The notes under the pieces are model-generated. The model searched no databases. It was not told where the DNA came from and saw only the letters and a list, made by a program, of their open reading frames with translations. A stretch of DNA of 64,000 bases from Flabesymbios commensalis (taxonomy: Eukaryota; Annelida; Polychaeta; Terebellida; Flabelligeridae), in the NCBI GenBank assembly GCA_964017125.1, contig OZ024902.1, positions 54,513,267 to 54,577,266 on the forward strand, written 5' to 3'. The translations under genes were made by a program, and so were the position numbers. Below are positions 22,403 through 34,505 of this stretch, piece after piece (the stretch's first letter is position 1; each line of letters starts with the position of its first letter).

Positions 22403-22544
22403 GTGCATGCTCTAAAAGGCATATATAGGCCCTATATATTCTGGAAGTCGGATTGTCACGTCGCCATCTTGGATTGGGGTGATCAGGCCCCCCTACCACA
22501 CATTTAAAAAACACATAAACAACATATTCGAGCATAACTGGTGA

Positions 22545-23097
22545 TTAAAGGGACCCCTTGGGATGAGACATTTTCAATGTTGTCAAAAAAAAATTATATG
22601 AAGCTATATAGCCTACTGATCTTAACTGAAAATACGAAAAAGTCAAAAAACAATTTTAAAGCACCGAAAAAGAGTGAAATAGTTGTATTTCCAGGTCGTA
22701 TATTGCCATGTAGGCCTAAACAAAACAAGTCAGCAATATTCATCACTTTACATCACATATTCCCACGTATCAGACGGTAAGATCAGAGAAGTCGCCGCTA
22801 ATTGGTGTCTTATAGTCAGGACACGGGAGGACACACCTGCAGCACTGATTGTCTACCCAACGCTGGGCCGATGCCATCAGCATGTGGCCCAATGTTGTGA
22901 AAACATTCAATCGTCCTTCAGGTATACAAATAGTTTGTTTGGGTTACTTCTGGTTTCATAGAAATGTTGAATAAAAATATTTGTAAAAATATGAAAATTC
23001 TGAAAAAAAATAAAACATGATCCGTGGGATAGGCCTACACTACTTCAGTACGGAATTTAAAAACGAAAATTGTTGTCATCCCAAGGAACTGCTTTAA
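22545..23097 (+). mobile_element. TTAA-flanked 550-bp element, family F, copy 1
   Basis: TTAA 22545-22548, AGGGACCCCTTGGGATGA; right end TCATCCCAAGGAACTGCT then TTAA 23094-23097. Nearly colinear with the inverted copy 43928-44484. The middle (about 22855-22915) holds a P-family core (ACGCTGGGCCGATGC, TGTGGCCCAATGT), also present in the other copy, so the master element already carried it. Confidence 0.85.
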
Positions 23098-23241
23098 ACG
23101 AAGCACTTTGTTTTTCATATTGTATAGGCCCTAATATTTTAAAATTAGAGTCTACCAAACGTTGATTTAAAAGGTGAAATGATATTTTGTCCCACAAGTT
23201 TTTTTACCTGCCGCATGGTTTTCCCTTTTTTCGCCCACCTG

Positions 23242-23593
23242 TGACGTCACGCTGTCTTACAGATATCCCCTGGGAACTCACCGTGTTCAGTGTATTAGGA
23301 TTGTGACAGTCTGACTGTGCTGCCCACATATAAATTAGGGGTTGTAGTATCAGAGATATTATAATAACGAGATATGCCACTGAGTGCTACTTCCGTTACC
23401 GCAATGGGTGGGAGCGCCACCTGGCCGCCTAGGAGTAATATTACTGTGAAGCACCTGTCAAGTCGACCGGAACAATGACTGTAAACAACACAACCACATC
23501 GAGTTTTGTGTGCGCGCTGGTTGATCCAACAATCCGGAAAATGTTCCAGATTTGAGTTCATTTATCTTTTGTAGTTTCGTAGAAAGGTAAGTG
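23242..23593 (+). promoter_or_regulatory. Candidate promoter and first exon with splice donor
   Basis: TGACGTCA at 23242-23249 is a perfect CRE palindrome; about 340 bp later CGTAGAAAG is followed by GTAAGTG, a strong 5' splice donor (GT at 23588). The segment between is less AT-rich than its surroundings. If real, the exon would splice toward a plus-strand gene; ankyrin gene 2 at 30068, with TTATAG ahead of its start, is the nearest candidate. Inference only. Confidence 0.25.
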
Positions 23594-23842
23594 ATACATA
23601 ATTATTGTATTTTATCAAAATAATACACAGAAAACGATTTAAACATCCACCCTACCGATGCCATCAATGTGGGCGATAATGTACAGAAATGGCGATCGGT
23701 ATTTTGGCCTGTGTGAATAAAATACATTTTTTTTGATAAAAAGTAAAGTTTATTAAAATAAAAACCACCAAATTATAATCGTAGGATATCTCTGTACATA
23801 TTTGTTGGTAGAATATATGTAGTCTACATCGTCACGATTAAT

Positions 23843-24215
23843 TTAAAGGGACTGCCCCAGGCTAAAATCATCAAAAAATCGGTGATTTTATTTCGGGTTC
23901 TTAATATGACCATATGATGTAAACATGTACATAGACTAGAACTGCAAATTTTCATAATTTTTGTGCTGCGCACTTACCAGTTAGACTAGATATAGAGACG
24001 AAATTCCCGCATTTCCTATTTTTGACATGGTTGTCAATAATTACAAATCAGGAATTTCGTCTCTATATCTAGCCTAACTGGTGAATGCGCAGCACAAAAA
24101 TTATAAAAATTTGCAGTTCTAGTCTATGTACATGCTTACATCATATGGTCATATTAAGAACCCGAAATAAAATCACCGATTTTTTGATGATTTTAGCCTG
24201 GGCCAGTCCCTTTAA
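23843..24215. mobile_element. TTAA-flanked long inverted-repeat element, family G, copy 1
   Basis: A 373-bp near-perfect palindrome: two arms of about 165 bp matching at almost all positions, starting TTAAAGGGACTGCCCCAGG and ending CCTGGGCCAGTCCCTTTAA, TTAA at 23843-23846 and 24212-24215. No coding. A decayed relative lies at 25200-25612. The near identity of the arms suggests a recent copy. Confidence 0.9.
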
Positions 24216-25199
24216 GCGACATAACTGATGAGTGACGTGGTCGCCTGTCAGTGACAGTGTCACAGTATCAGTGTACTGTTAGCCTACTGTTAGCCTACCA
24301 GTAACCAGTGGTTACTGTGTGTGTCAGATGGTCACTTACGGTACCTACTCCATGGCACTGCTGATTCAGTGAAGCGTGCAGTGCCAGACAGCCCCCCCGT
24401 CTAGCTCAGTGAGTAGCAAAGCAAGACGTTGGCCGGACCACTTTTCAGTAAAAAAACTCATTTCTCATGCCCTCTGACCCCCCCAGAACAGGCCTGTATC
24501 ACAGCCGGACCACTTCTACTTCGCTTCCGTTACTTAATTACTAGTCTAGGCCTAGAAGTCATTAGTCTACCATTGATAATAGGCCTCGAAATTGGCCAGT
24601 TCAGTTGTCTGTGAACTTTGTCTGTTAAATAGGCTAGTGATTCTAGTCTAGGCCTAGCCTACTTCCCATTCACTGATTCATGCCCAGGATCATCAGACTT
24701 TTGAAAAGGGTGTTTTTGGGCTAATATTATTTCATGTAAACATACCGGGGTACCGTACTTCCATTGTGACAAGTCCGAGGATGGTTCATAACTTCGAAAT
24801 TATAAAATTTATAATGACAAAAAGTAGGCTATATTTCCAACGAAAGTTAAGGGAGGTTCTTGAAATTGAAAATCCCCCACCCCTCCCCGGTGACAATCCT
24901 GAAATTCACAATAATATCGTGGGCGAAAGGCTTGGAAGATTTTCTGAAAAGATATTCTGGCTTTCGATTTGACCAAAAAAAATTGACCTCATCCTATCAT
25001 GCAATTTAAATAGCAAATATAATTTATAAATATCATACGCCTAGTCTATTATTTTGACTTGATTTGGATAGGGTACCTATATCCCTAACCCCAAAATGAC
25101 ATAAATTGAAGGTTTATGGTGTGACTGTGTTGGTCATAAAGTTGGAAAATTTAGAGACTAGACTATGATTACAAGATAGGGCCTGCAAAGTGAAAACGA
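24216..25199. other. Non-coding with several TAGGCCTA octamers
   Basis: Two exact TAGGCCTA sites (about 24547, 24651). No coding frame with recognisable motifs and no repeat ends. Confidence 0.35.
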
Positions 25200-25612
25200 C
25201 ACAATCAGGCTAAAATCTTTAAAAAAAAACAGTATTTTAATTTACGCATTTTAATATGGCCATATAAAGTGGACATGTCCATAGACTAGAATTGTGTAAG
25301 TTTTTAAATTTGTGTGTGGTCTAGCGCATTTACCAGTTAAGCGAAATATTAAGACAAAATTCCCGATTTCTTATTTCAGACATGCAAAAAAGTCTTTTGT
25401 ATGTAAACAGGGTAAACATGGTAAAGCAAGATATAAAGACAAAACTCCAGATTTCCTATTTCGGATGTGCATGTCCAAAATACGAAATACACAAATTTTG
25501 TCTTTAGATCTGCTCAACTGGTAAATGCGCAACATTTCTAGTCTATGGACATGTTTACATCATATGTTCATATCAGGAAGCCAAAATAAAAATACTGCTT
25601 TTTAATGATCAT
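25200..25612. mobile_element. Family G element, decayed copy
   Basis: Shares CAGGCTAAAATC, CATAGACTAGAA, TTACCAGTTAAGC and their inverted partners (CAACTGGTAAATGCGC, TCTAGTCTATGGACATG) with 23843-24215, but the arms are well diverged and the ends are lost. Confidence 0.7.
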
Positions 25613-25926
25613 CTGATCGACCCAATAATTAGGATATCTATTATGTGAGGTGGGCTAGGACCGGGCATTGGCTCGTAAAATTGAAATAATAATAATAAGT
25701 CTTGTCGGACATTCAATAATAATGCAATGCAATAATTAGAAAAGCTAAGATTTACCTTCGCTATTATTCTAATGGAAATTAGAGAAATGTAACATGTAGG
25801 GCCTACTTGACATTCTAGATAGAAATACTTGACAACCCCCCCCCCCCCCTCCCCCTCCGCCCTCCTTATATAAAGACATTTTAATCAACATTTTAATTAT
25901 GCAGGGAGATTTTTTGTAAAATATAA
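25613..25926. other. Non-coding spacer
   Basis: Contains a C-rich tract (about 25836-25860). Nothing else recognised. Confidence 0.4.
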
Positions 25927-26184
25927 TTAACCCTTGTGCTGTTAAGACTGTATTTATAAGTTTTCAAGCAAATTTTAGAGTATTAAAGGAAAATACCAAA
26001 CAAATTTGTAACATATATTTTGGTATCTGCTCAGTTATTCAAATAATTCAGTTTGGGAGATGCCTATTTTTCATAGATAATATTATTTTTCTTTCATTTC
26101 ATTTGAAGCTGTATATTGTGTTAGCAATTCCAGCTTCAAATGAATTGAAAATACTCACAAACAATTCAGCAGCACCAGGGTTAA
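25927..26184 (+). mobile_element. TTAA-flanked MITE, family B, copy 2
   Basis: TTAA 25927-25930 CCCTTGTGCTG ... CAGCACCAGGG TTAA 26181-26184. The hairpin pairs CATTTGAAGCTG with CAGCTTCAAATG-like sequence; its inner loop is GTTA. Colinear with 282-518. Confidence 0.85.
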
Positions 26185-27269
26185 ATCTGGTGCCACTTTT
26201 GGCTGAGAAAATAAATTGGCGTGACAATTGCTTGAATAACTTTCAAAAGATATTGATTCACCTCTTAAAAGAGGGAACATGTCCATTTATCATTTTTCAT
26301 GAAAAGGTAATCATGACAATGCTTGAAGTAAAATATAAAATATTGTACGACATGATTGCTACTTAAATGGCTTTGTATAATTTGGAGGAATAAAAGTGCA
26401 CAAATATCACCCAATAAATTATTTATGCATTTGTTAACGCTGACTTTAAATTCTTGAGAAACAAATCTGGTTTCAAATGGTGTGTGTAAAAATAAACTTA
26501 GCCCCTCATAATTCCCCCAGGAAATAAAATGGTCATTCCCTTATGATTATATACATGTATGTACTATTACACTGTCATAAAAAAATTTTATTACTGTATG
26601 TACATGAAAAAAATTGTATTGGTTTTGTATTTATATCAATTTCTTTGTAGGAAGAAAATAAATTGTGGACATCTGTGCATCCATCAGTGCAATGCATATG
26701 GTTTCCAGGAAGATGATGACAAATTTCTCCCACAAGCTCATTGATAAGGATCATTTTGAGGAATGACCTAGTGGCCTCCCATAGGAAGTTGTCTGCTCAT
26801 AAAAGTGGCTGCTCATAGCATGCTCTACTGTAAATAATGACTTATATAACCCATGAAGGACTGTGGTATCACAAATGCATCATTTACCTGAAATTATATA
26901 ATCCACTTCAATTTGGATAACCTGACATATTATATCAAGAATATACAACCACATTCTTGATTATATTTAATAATTATACATAAGACACTTTATATTTGCT
27001 TAAACAAGTTAAAGGTATTTGGTGAAATGAGATATTTCTTGCTGACTTTAGAATGTCAGTTGTGTTGCTTATCAATTTTCATGTTGAGATTGTCAAGGTT
27101 GAATTAGATTTATAGAAAATATTTGATAACATAAAATAGTGCTACAATAAAATGTTTCATGGCACAAATTGATAGTCTATTTTACTCAAGTGAATCTTGA
27201 GTGCCCATTGTCAATAAAAAGTTTAAGTTAGACTTATTCTCATTTTTATAGTAGTTATGGTGTATTTTA
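26185..27269. other. AT-rich non-coding
   Basis: No gene or repeat end recognised. Confidence 0.35.
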
Positions 27270-28070
27270 TGCCTCCGCCAGCCTGCGGCCGGAGGCATCC
27301 TGCGGCCAGAGGCATTATGTAGTCGGGTTGTCCGTCTGTCTGTCCGGCTGACTGTCTGTCTGTCCGTCCGGATTATTTTTTGTGAATGGGATGGTAAGAC
27401 AGGAAGGGGGAATGATCCATGTCAATTAAAAAAATTCAGGCAGGGTGGGCACATGGAGGGTTTTAACAAATATTTATTTTAAGTGTCTTTTTTTCTTTTA
27501 TTGCAGTAGCCTCTGTGGATTACATTTATTTACGGGCGGGGAGGGTCAGACTGAGGGGTTGGGGGTCAAGTCCATTTTCATTTTCTTGCCATGGGGGGCT
27601 GTGGGAGTGGGGGGTTCAAAACAAATTTGAACACAAAAATAGAGGGGGGGGGTCAAGGCAAATTTTTTTTTCTATAACCTCAGCCCGGATTACTTTTTTT
27701 CAAATGTGAGGATAAGGCAGGAAGGGGGGATAGTACAGGCCAATTAAAAAAATTCAGGCAGGGTGGGCACATGGGGGTTTTAACAAATGTTTATTTTTAG
27801 GTTTTTTTTTCATTTGACGCAGTAGCCTCTGTGAACGTTTATTTACCGGCGGGGAAGGACAAGGCCAATTTTTTTGCCAGGGGGGCTGTGGGTGGTTCAA
27901 AACAAATTTGAACAAAAAAGTAGGGGGTGAAGGCAAATTATTATTTTTTTTCTGTAACTTCTGTCTGGATTACTTTTTCATCAAATGGGAGGGTAAGGCA
28001 GGATCAAGGGGGGGTTGATCCAGGCCAATTAAATCTTTTTGTTTAGGGGTGTTGTGCACTCAAGTTTCAG
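27270..28070. repeat. G-rich tandem repeat after a GCCTCCGCC repeat end
   Basis: Begins with ATGCCTCCGCC and CGGCCGGAGGCAT, able to pair, then GTCCGTCTGTCTGTCC. It continues as two full units and a partial one, about 280-315 bp each, starting near 27365, 27688 and 27964 and sharing CAGGCAGGGTGGGCACATGG, GTTCAAAACAAATTTGAACA and GCAGTAGCCTCTGTG. Looks like a dispersed repeat terminus with internal amplification; no protein. Confidence 0.75.
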
Positions 28071-29196
28071 GTGTTTGGTCGCGATGCGCAAGAGGGATAT
28101 CAACACTTTATTCATGTGCAGTTATATATAGCCCCAGTGCCTGAAACAGGCTTCGGAGAGGACGACACGGCTACAGTAAGCCCTTTATATCTTCACGTAA
28201 CTAAATTTGGGAAAAAAGTCAAAATATTGAAAAAATAGAAAAACAAATAGCACGTGCATGCGCCCCTAATATTTTTTTTTACGGGCACATGCATCCGTAG
28301 GGCCTATATATTAGTTATTTAAATTGAACCCTGTGAACCACCTTGTCTGATGTCAGTAGACCCTAATTCATTTTAGAATTATGGACTCATTATAACCTAT
28401 TAGAAAAGATAGACTAGTCTACCTGTAAATGTGTCAAAATTGGTCTCAAGTTAAATTAGGCCTAGGTCTAGTCTATATCTTGAAGTACTGAAAAATTATG
28501 AGCATGAAATACACATCAAAAATTTGCAAAAATAGGTCTATAGGCCCCCTAGTCTACATTAAAAAAATATTTGGCAATAGAAGGGGTGCCCAATGCCCAT
28601 ACTTGCCTCGTGGCCCAACTTCCCTCCCTCTCCCGTAGGGCCTATAGGCCTAAAGTCCCCAGCTACAGTCACGTTAGCTGTTGTCACTGTCACTCCCTGT
28701 TGACAATTTCATGAAATCGGAAGATCCAATTAGGCCTACTAGAATTAGCCTCAAATTTAGTGGCAATATTTTTTTATTATAAAGTAGTAGACTAACTGTT
28801 AGATTATATCATCCATATTATTGATTTTTCCGACTGTCACTTGCCCGTTTGCCAGCGTACAACTTCTAGCTGTCTGTCACTGTTACCGACGGTTCGCTCA
28901 AATGTGCTGTCACTCCTCACTCATCCATCGGTTGACAAACAATCGGCGGCAATCGGCGAGTCGGTTACTTGTACAGTTTTGCTATTTTACTTCATAAAAT
29001 ACGACGTTATAAGTATAATTTTCAATGTGAATTTGTTTATTAATCATTTATTTCAATAAAATGAGGTGATAGTAATGTTGTCATCCATTGTAATGTTTAT
29101 TTTGGCCTGTTTTCTGAACCGGTACCGACACGGCTTCTCTATAACATGTAGTTTTTTTAGGCTGTGTTTGGGAAATGTACTCCTCCAAACCGGCAT
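28071..29196. other. Non-coding upstream of ankyrin gene 2
   Basis: Includes GGCTACA followed by GTAAGC (about 28178), a possible splice donor, and three TAGGCCTA octamers. No exon can be supported. Confidence 0.35.
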
Positions 29197-29432
29197 CTGG
29201 GCCCCGTTTTATCAAGCTGAAAAGATACGAGATCTCGTAATTCTCGTGACCTTGGCCTGCCACTTACGAGAAAATAGAACCTCGTTAATTTTCCTCGTAT
29301 GTCTCCCTCTTTAACATGTATAGGCAGGATACGAGCACTCTGACCCACTCGTTGAAACTCAACGATCCTCATATGCAAATGAGCTATTCTTACGAGCTCG
29401 TATCTTTTCAGCTTGATAAAACGGGGCCCAGG
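29197..29432. mobile_element. MITE with 36-bp inverted ends (GGGCCCCGTTTTATCAAGC)
   Basis: Left TGGGCCCCGTTTTATCAAGC and right GCTTGATAAAACGGGGCCCA continue inward as paired CTGAAAAGATACGAG / CTCGTATCTTTTCAG. About 236 bp, no coding. The flanks do not show a convincing target duplication, so the superfamily (hAT- or Harbinger-like) stays open. Confidence 0.8.
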
Positions 29433-30067
29433 CTCGCCCATGTAGTAACACTTCCGGTTTAGTACTGTCAAGTATACAGCCAATGAGAGTGGCATATCTC
29501 GTTATTATAATATCTCTGGTAGTATCCTTGATTTTACCAATCTATGTGCGGACCTTGGCCTTGAGGTGGGCTTGGCGGACCTTCTATGTCCCAGCGGGTG
29601 TGAGGGTGCGAGCGCACCCAACGCACCCCCCCCCCCCCAGCCCAAGGCCGTGTTTAGATACATGCTTTGAGCTGTATAGGTCTACAAACAACAGTTTCTA
29701 TATTGGTCATGTGTACAACTTACTGTATGAAAGACCATGCGGTCGATATGCGCTATATTGTGTGCGCTCGCTTGTTTTCTGTTACAGTGTCAATGGGAAC
29801 ATCTGATAATCATTGCCCCATCTTCCCTAGGCAAGGTTCAACACGGGTGCCCACGCTGGGGGCCAAAGTAAGATGGATTTTCTGGCTAGGATTTCAATTT
29901 TAGTGTTCAACTACAGGGCCTGTAGGTCGGGCCTGTAGGCCTACTCTACCAGTTCTACTGTCAGACTGACATTGGCCCCAGTGCTGATATCATAGACATT
30001 GTGATGTTCTACTTATAGGACTATTCATGCTAAATATCAACCGACAAAGCCCCTATTGACAAATACC
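29433..30067. other. Upstream region and likely 5' UTR of ankyrin gene 2
   Basis: TTCTACTTATAG at about 30007-30018 looks like a splice acceptor 50 bases before the start codon. Contains an A-poor C run at 29628-29639. No other coding feature. Confidence 0.4.
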
Positions 30068-31651
30068 ATGTTAGACCTACCAGAGGAAGTAGATGATGCT
30101 ATCGAAAATCATCAAGATCCAGAATATGTTGTTCAGCTTGTGGACAAACAGGTTAACCATGTAGACAATGACTTCAAGAAGATGTTCAGATGCTCTTTGT
30201 TAATACGCGCAATACAGTACGACAACATGACCCTCCTGAAATATTTACTATTGCTTGGTTATTACCCTGATATACAGGGGGGCACCTGTCGTGATTGCCT
30301 ACCACTACATATGGCATTGTTTCAAATTAAGAATCCTGAAGTGATAAAGGTACTACTGGACCATGGCTCTGATGTGCATGTCAGGGCATCTGGCCATGTA
30401 GGAAATGGTTCTACCCTCTACTCAGCCATGGAGCTACCCATGATCCAAGATGACGTGGAGGTGATGAACATCCTTCTTCCTTATTATGATAGATGCAAAG
30501 CTTATCAGAAAGAAGGAGTGGTTTTGTTAGCTTGCAAACATAACGCTTCGAAATGTCTGGACTATCTGTTAAACCACGGCTATGATAACAAGGAAAGTGT
30601 GAATGGCAGTGATGTTAATGGAATAACTCCTCTTATGCACGCAGTGGTCAAGTCATCTGTGATGGTAAGCAAACTACTTGAGGTTGGAGCCAGTGTTTTG
30701 CCAGTCAACCGCTCGAAACAGAACGTACTTCACGTGCTAATGAGTCGCAATGTATGTACGAAAGACGATTTCTCAGAAATTGTAGAACTTATTTTGGATG
30801 CAGGAGTAAATGTAGACGCTGTGGATAGCGGAGGGGATACAGCCTTAAACCTGTTATGTCTTCAAGTAGGCCTACAGAGACAGTTCCGTATGGAGACTAC
30901 ATCTGATCTAGTAGAGCATCTGGCAGCTCACTCCAGCATAGTGCTCAACACAGTCAAATGGTTACTGGACAGAGGAGCTGATGTTAACAGAGGGGAGGAC
31001 AGACGCTTTATAGACGTGATTACTAGTAATTTGAGAAGTGCTTTGTCAGATCTCAAGCCACGAGGACGTCTTCTCTGTGGTGAACGTATCATATCGACGA
31101 TGACCCTCAACAATGCAATCTACGAAGCTGGTCTTGAACATGGAGCAACATCTGGTGACACAACACAGCAGAAAAACACTCTTTTGGAAGATCTCATATA
31201 TTACTTGGATCACAGAAAACTAAATTTAGGTACTTATCACAAAATGTACAAGGATAAATGGTACGATTCCTTGATAACGGAGATTGGTAAAATGTTGGTG
31301 ATTTATTACAATCATGGTGGTGCAAATTTATCGGATCAGAGGCGTTTTCGGATACTGTGTACTTTTGACCCATGCTTAGCAGCTGTCGTATGGCAAACAA
31401 TGGACGAGAAACAATTCAGACAAAACATTGCCTTAATCAATCCTTCTATAGTACGTTTATCAGCATCACCAAAACATGTGCCTGGTATAGTACTTAAATA
31501 TACCAGAAATCCTCGAACTTTACGTGAGATGACTAGAGCATGTATATTCAGTAAATTAAAAGCTCCACAGTGTCGTAATGTACATTTACTTCCTGGACCT
31601 GAAGTGCTCATCAACAGTGTGTTATGCTCTGTAAACGAATCTAGATATTGA
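30068..31651 (+). CDS. Ankyrin-repeat protein with SOCS-box-like C terminus (ASB type), gene 2
   Basis: Intronless frame, ATG at 30068 (MLDLPEEVDD), TGA at 31649-31651, 527 residues. The frame is open four codons further upstream but without ATG. Ankyrin-type repeats from about residue 43 to 308, with cores 78-106 (LPLHMALFQIK..VLLDHGSDVH), 186-214 (ITPLMHAVVKSS..KLLEVGAS) and 257-307 (DTALNLLCL..LLDRGADVN). The C-terminal 47 residues are SOCS-box-like: TLREMTRACIF, then LLPGPEVLINSVL. The BC-box cysteine position is threonine, with cysteine three places later, as in gene 1 (alanine there). Predicted Cullin-5/Elongin substrate receptor by family knowledge. It is full length beside its paralogue at 5031-6566, in the opposite orientation and 24 kb away. 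One stretch (30587-30698) is nearly identical in DNA to the paralogue. AATAAA follows 44 bases after the stop. Confidence 0.92.
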   Translation: MLDLPEEVDDAIENHQDPEYVVQLVDKQVNHVDNDFKKMFRCSLLIRAIQYDNMTLLKYLLLLGYYPDIQGGTCRDCLPLHMALFQIKNPEVIKVLLDHGSDVHVRASGHVGNGSTLYSAMELPMIQDDVEVMNILLPYYDRCKAYQKEGVVLLACKHNASKCLDYLLNHGYDNKESVNGSDVNGITPLMHAVVKSSVMVSKLLEVGASVLPVNRSKQNVLHVLMSRNVCTKDDFSEIVELILDAGVNVDAVDSGGDTALNLLCLQVGLQRQFRMETTSDLVEHLAAHSSIVLNTVKWLLDRGADVNRGEDRRFIDVITSNLRSALSDLKPRGRLLCGERIISTMTLNNAIYEAGLEHGATSGDTTQQKNTLLEDLIYYLDHRKLNLGTYHKMYKDKWYDSLITEIGKMLVIYYNHGGANLSDQRRFRILCTFDPCLAAVVWQTMDEKQFRQNIALINPSIVRLSASPKHVPGIVLKYTRNPRTLREMTRACIFSKLKAPQCRNVHLLPGPEVLINSVLCSVNESRY

Positions 31652-31694
31652 TACGGCATCACTGGCCACATCTTATGTATGAGCTTTTACACAT

Positions 31695-31700
31695 AATAAA
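31695..31700 (+). terminator. Polyadenylation signal of ankyrin gene 2
   Basis: AATAAA 44 bases after the TGA of 30068-31651; well placed for a short 3' UTR. Confidence 0.6.
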
Positions 31701-32665
31701 TGCATAATCTGATAATATAATGATTATATAGGTCTGTATAAAGTGTAATCTAACCATTTATTATGGTGAAATTAAGTCTCTGATTAATGTGTAGCCCTAT
31801 ATAGTGTTATTATCTCACTGTCGGAAGCTGAAATGATATGTTGTGTGTTCTGCAGGTAGACAAATCCAGATATTGACGCTATAACACTCACCACTGCGTC
31901 TGTGTTGTGTTAGCAAAAACTGATTAATTTAATCTGAGCGGGGCCTAATTAATTTACTTGAAACGTAACAAAGATTCGTTGAAAACATGTTAAGCAAGTG
32001 TCTTTATACCAAGAAGCATACGACAAGAACCACTGACATATTGTTTCGTTGCGCAAAAAAAAATACTTATTGAAATATAAGCATCCAGAAGTCATATTTT
32101 ATCTGGTTTAACCACATAAATTATGACTTTTGGATTCATAATAATTAGGCCTATGTCAATACACCACCCATGCAGTGTGGATCAACCTTATTAATGTTAT
32201 TAATCAAGCGCTAACTAGACACTTACTCATGTTAATCTGTATTCCTATATGCAATGCGCAACAATTAAATAAAAACATAATTGTTTTAACAATGATTTTG
32301 TATATCTATATTTATTATGTAATAATAAAAAATACATAAAAAGTGATGAATGACATCCGTAATCACGGTGATGTTCTGATTCTTTCGACCATGCATGAAA
32401 AGTAAACAATAAAAAGGATTATCTTTGACCATCAGCACTGATCAGTACAAATCAAATACATCATAAAACACAAATCTTCAACCGCCATATAAACATTTCT
32501 GACTTCTTCAGTATCATGTGTATTATATCATAAATGCATAATACATTTCTGATTGTACATGTGACATTTTCTTTAAAATATATTTGTGCATTAAAAATGG
32601 TGATAACACACTGGATACACTGACATGCTAATTCAGGCCATTTCCCTTGTGTTTATAGGCTTTTC
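31701..32665. other. AT-rich intergenic, nothing recognised
   Basis: No frame or repeat end seen before the LINE begins. Confidence 0.35.
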
Positions 32666-34156
32666 ATGCACAAATGGGTCACAGATAATCACGCCTGGCA
32701 AAACCTGTTCCTGGACTTATCAAAAGCTTTTGACACTCTGAACCACAATATTTTACTACATAAATTAAAACACTACAGATTATCTAAAAACTCGACTGGA
32801 TTTATGGAAAATCACCTAGAAAATAGTACGCAATATGTAAACTTTGATAATGTTAATTCAGACCATCAAAAAAATTCTACTGGTTTACCACAGGGTTCAA
32901 TACTCGGTCCATTATTGTTTCTGATATATGTGAACGATCTCCACAATTCAAGTAAATTGTTCCAGTTTATCATGTTTATTCTTTTTGCCGATGATACAAC
33001 TTTATTAACAAAGAAAGGCATAAATAATAATTTAATAAACAGGGAATTATGTAAAATATCTATCTGGTTCTAAGTTAACAAATTATCTCTAAATCTACCT
33101 AAATCAAAATGCATATTATTTCATCAGCCACAGAAAAAAAATTATAGAACCAGAAATAATAATAAATGGAAACAGAATCGATTGTGTCAATAATTTTAAT
33201 TTTCTCGGATTAATAATCAATAAACATATCAGTAAAAATATCAAGAGTAATTGGGATATTGACAAGACTAAGACACACTGTACCAATAGATGTTCTACTT
33301 TTACTCTACAACTCCCTTGTATTGCCACATATAAATAATTCTTTGCTAGTTTGGGGACATAATCCATTTCGAATCACAAAACTCAAAAAAAAATGTCTCC
33401 GAATCATAACGTTTAGCAAAATATTTGCACACTGTGATCCAATTTTTAAAAACTTGCGCCTCTTACAAACTGAAGACATATTCAAAATAAAACAGCTGAA
33501 ATTCTATTACAACTATCTAAAAAATAACTTGCCTCTGTACTTTCAAAATATTTCTATTAAAGCAAATAATCACACACATAACACATGGGATCAAGATCTA
33601 AACAAATGTCGCATTAAACATGATTTTGCAAAACAATCTTTACTTTTCTCTATACCGGAAACCATAAACAACTGCAATAAATATCAAAGAAAAATTGACC
33701 ACCCACAGTATCGAAGGTATGTCAATGTACGCCAAAAACTTTTTATTAACTTATTATAATTTAGAATGTAATATCCCTGATTGTTATGTATGTGTACAAA
33801 ACGTATAATGTTATATAGTTTTATCCTGCGGGCACGGGGAGTTGGCCCGATGTTGGTTCAGTGTTGGCCCGCCGTCTACTACGTCGGCCCAACATTTATC
33901 CATCGTTGTGTCGGCGCCATGTATTCGCTGGGTATGTGTATAAATGTATAATTCTATATTGCTTTTTTATTATTCTTATTATTTTTCTCTACTTATTATT
34001 ATTATTTTTATTATTATACATATTCAATTATTATTTTCTAAGGTGGCCTCCTCGATAGCGACCTACGGTTTTAGTGGAGGTCTCATGATCATTGCTATGC
34101 TAATATTCAAAATATGTAGATGTTTTTATTTGATCAAATAAATGAGTCTGAGTCTG
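32666..34156 (+). mobile_element. 5'-truncated CR1/L2-like LINE with microsatellite tail
   Basis: Reverse transcriptase palm: LFLDLSKAFDTLNHNILLHK, then GLPQGSILGPLLFLIYVNDL, then ILFADDTTL (GCC GAT GAT at 32987-32995). After a stop at 33071-33073 the thumb and C-terminal parts continue: INGNRIDCVNNFNFLG, then RLRHTVPIDVLLLLYNS, then VWGHNPFRITKLKKKCLR to 33759. Stops and frame slips (33071, about 33135, about 33250) make it dead. The endonuclease is missing. The 3' UTR holds a P-family MITE (33822-33934), and the end is AATAAATGAGTCTGAGTCTG (34137-34156), a short TGAGTC repeat tail as in the CR1/L2 groups. Confidence 0.9.
33822..33934. mobile_element. P-family MITE inside LINE 3' UTR
   Basis: Palindrome 33824-33932: left CCTGCGGGCACGGGG, core GCCCGCCGTCTACTACGTCG, right CGCTGGG; TA on both sides (33822-33823, 33933-33934). 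It post-dates the LINE. Confidence 0.7.
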
Positions 34157-34505
34157 TCGTAGTCAACCAGCTCAGCCGACCGAAAAAATGATTTCATCAA
34201 CTCAATCTACATGCTTCACAAATTATGTTATGCAAGGAGTTTTTGGCTCAATTACAAAATTTTCTAAATGTTTTGTACTACTTCAAACAAAGGATTATGT
34301 CACATATAATTCGAGATTGTACAGTGGCGTGCTGTCACGTTATGCTTTTGCTTCTCAACACATTTCGCAATGACAGAAATTGAATAACGTTACCATAAAG
34401 TAAGAAAATTTTGCTTTTATGTTTTCAGAATATTAATTTTTCACACTTATGATTATGTGACTCACTAGGCGGCGAAGCTGCATCGCAATTTACCGGGGCT
34501 TTATA
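34157..34505. other. Non-coding spacer
   Basis: Nothing recognised between the LINE tail and the next MITE. Confidence 0.35.
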
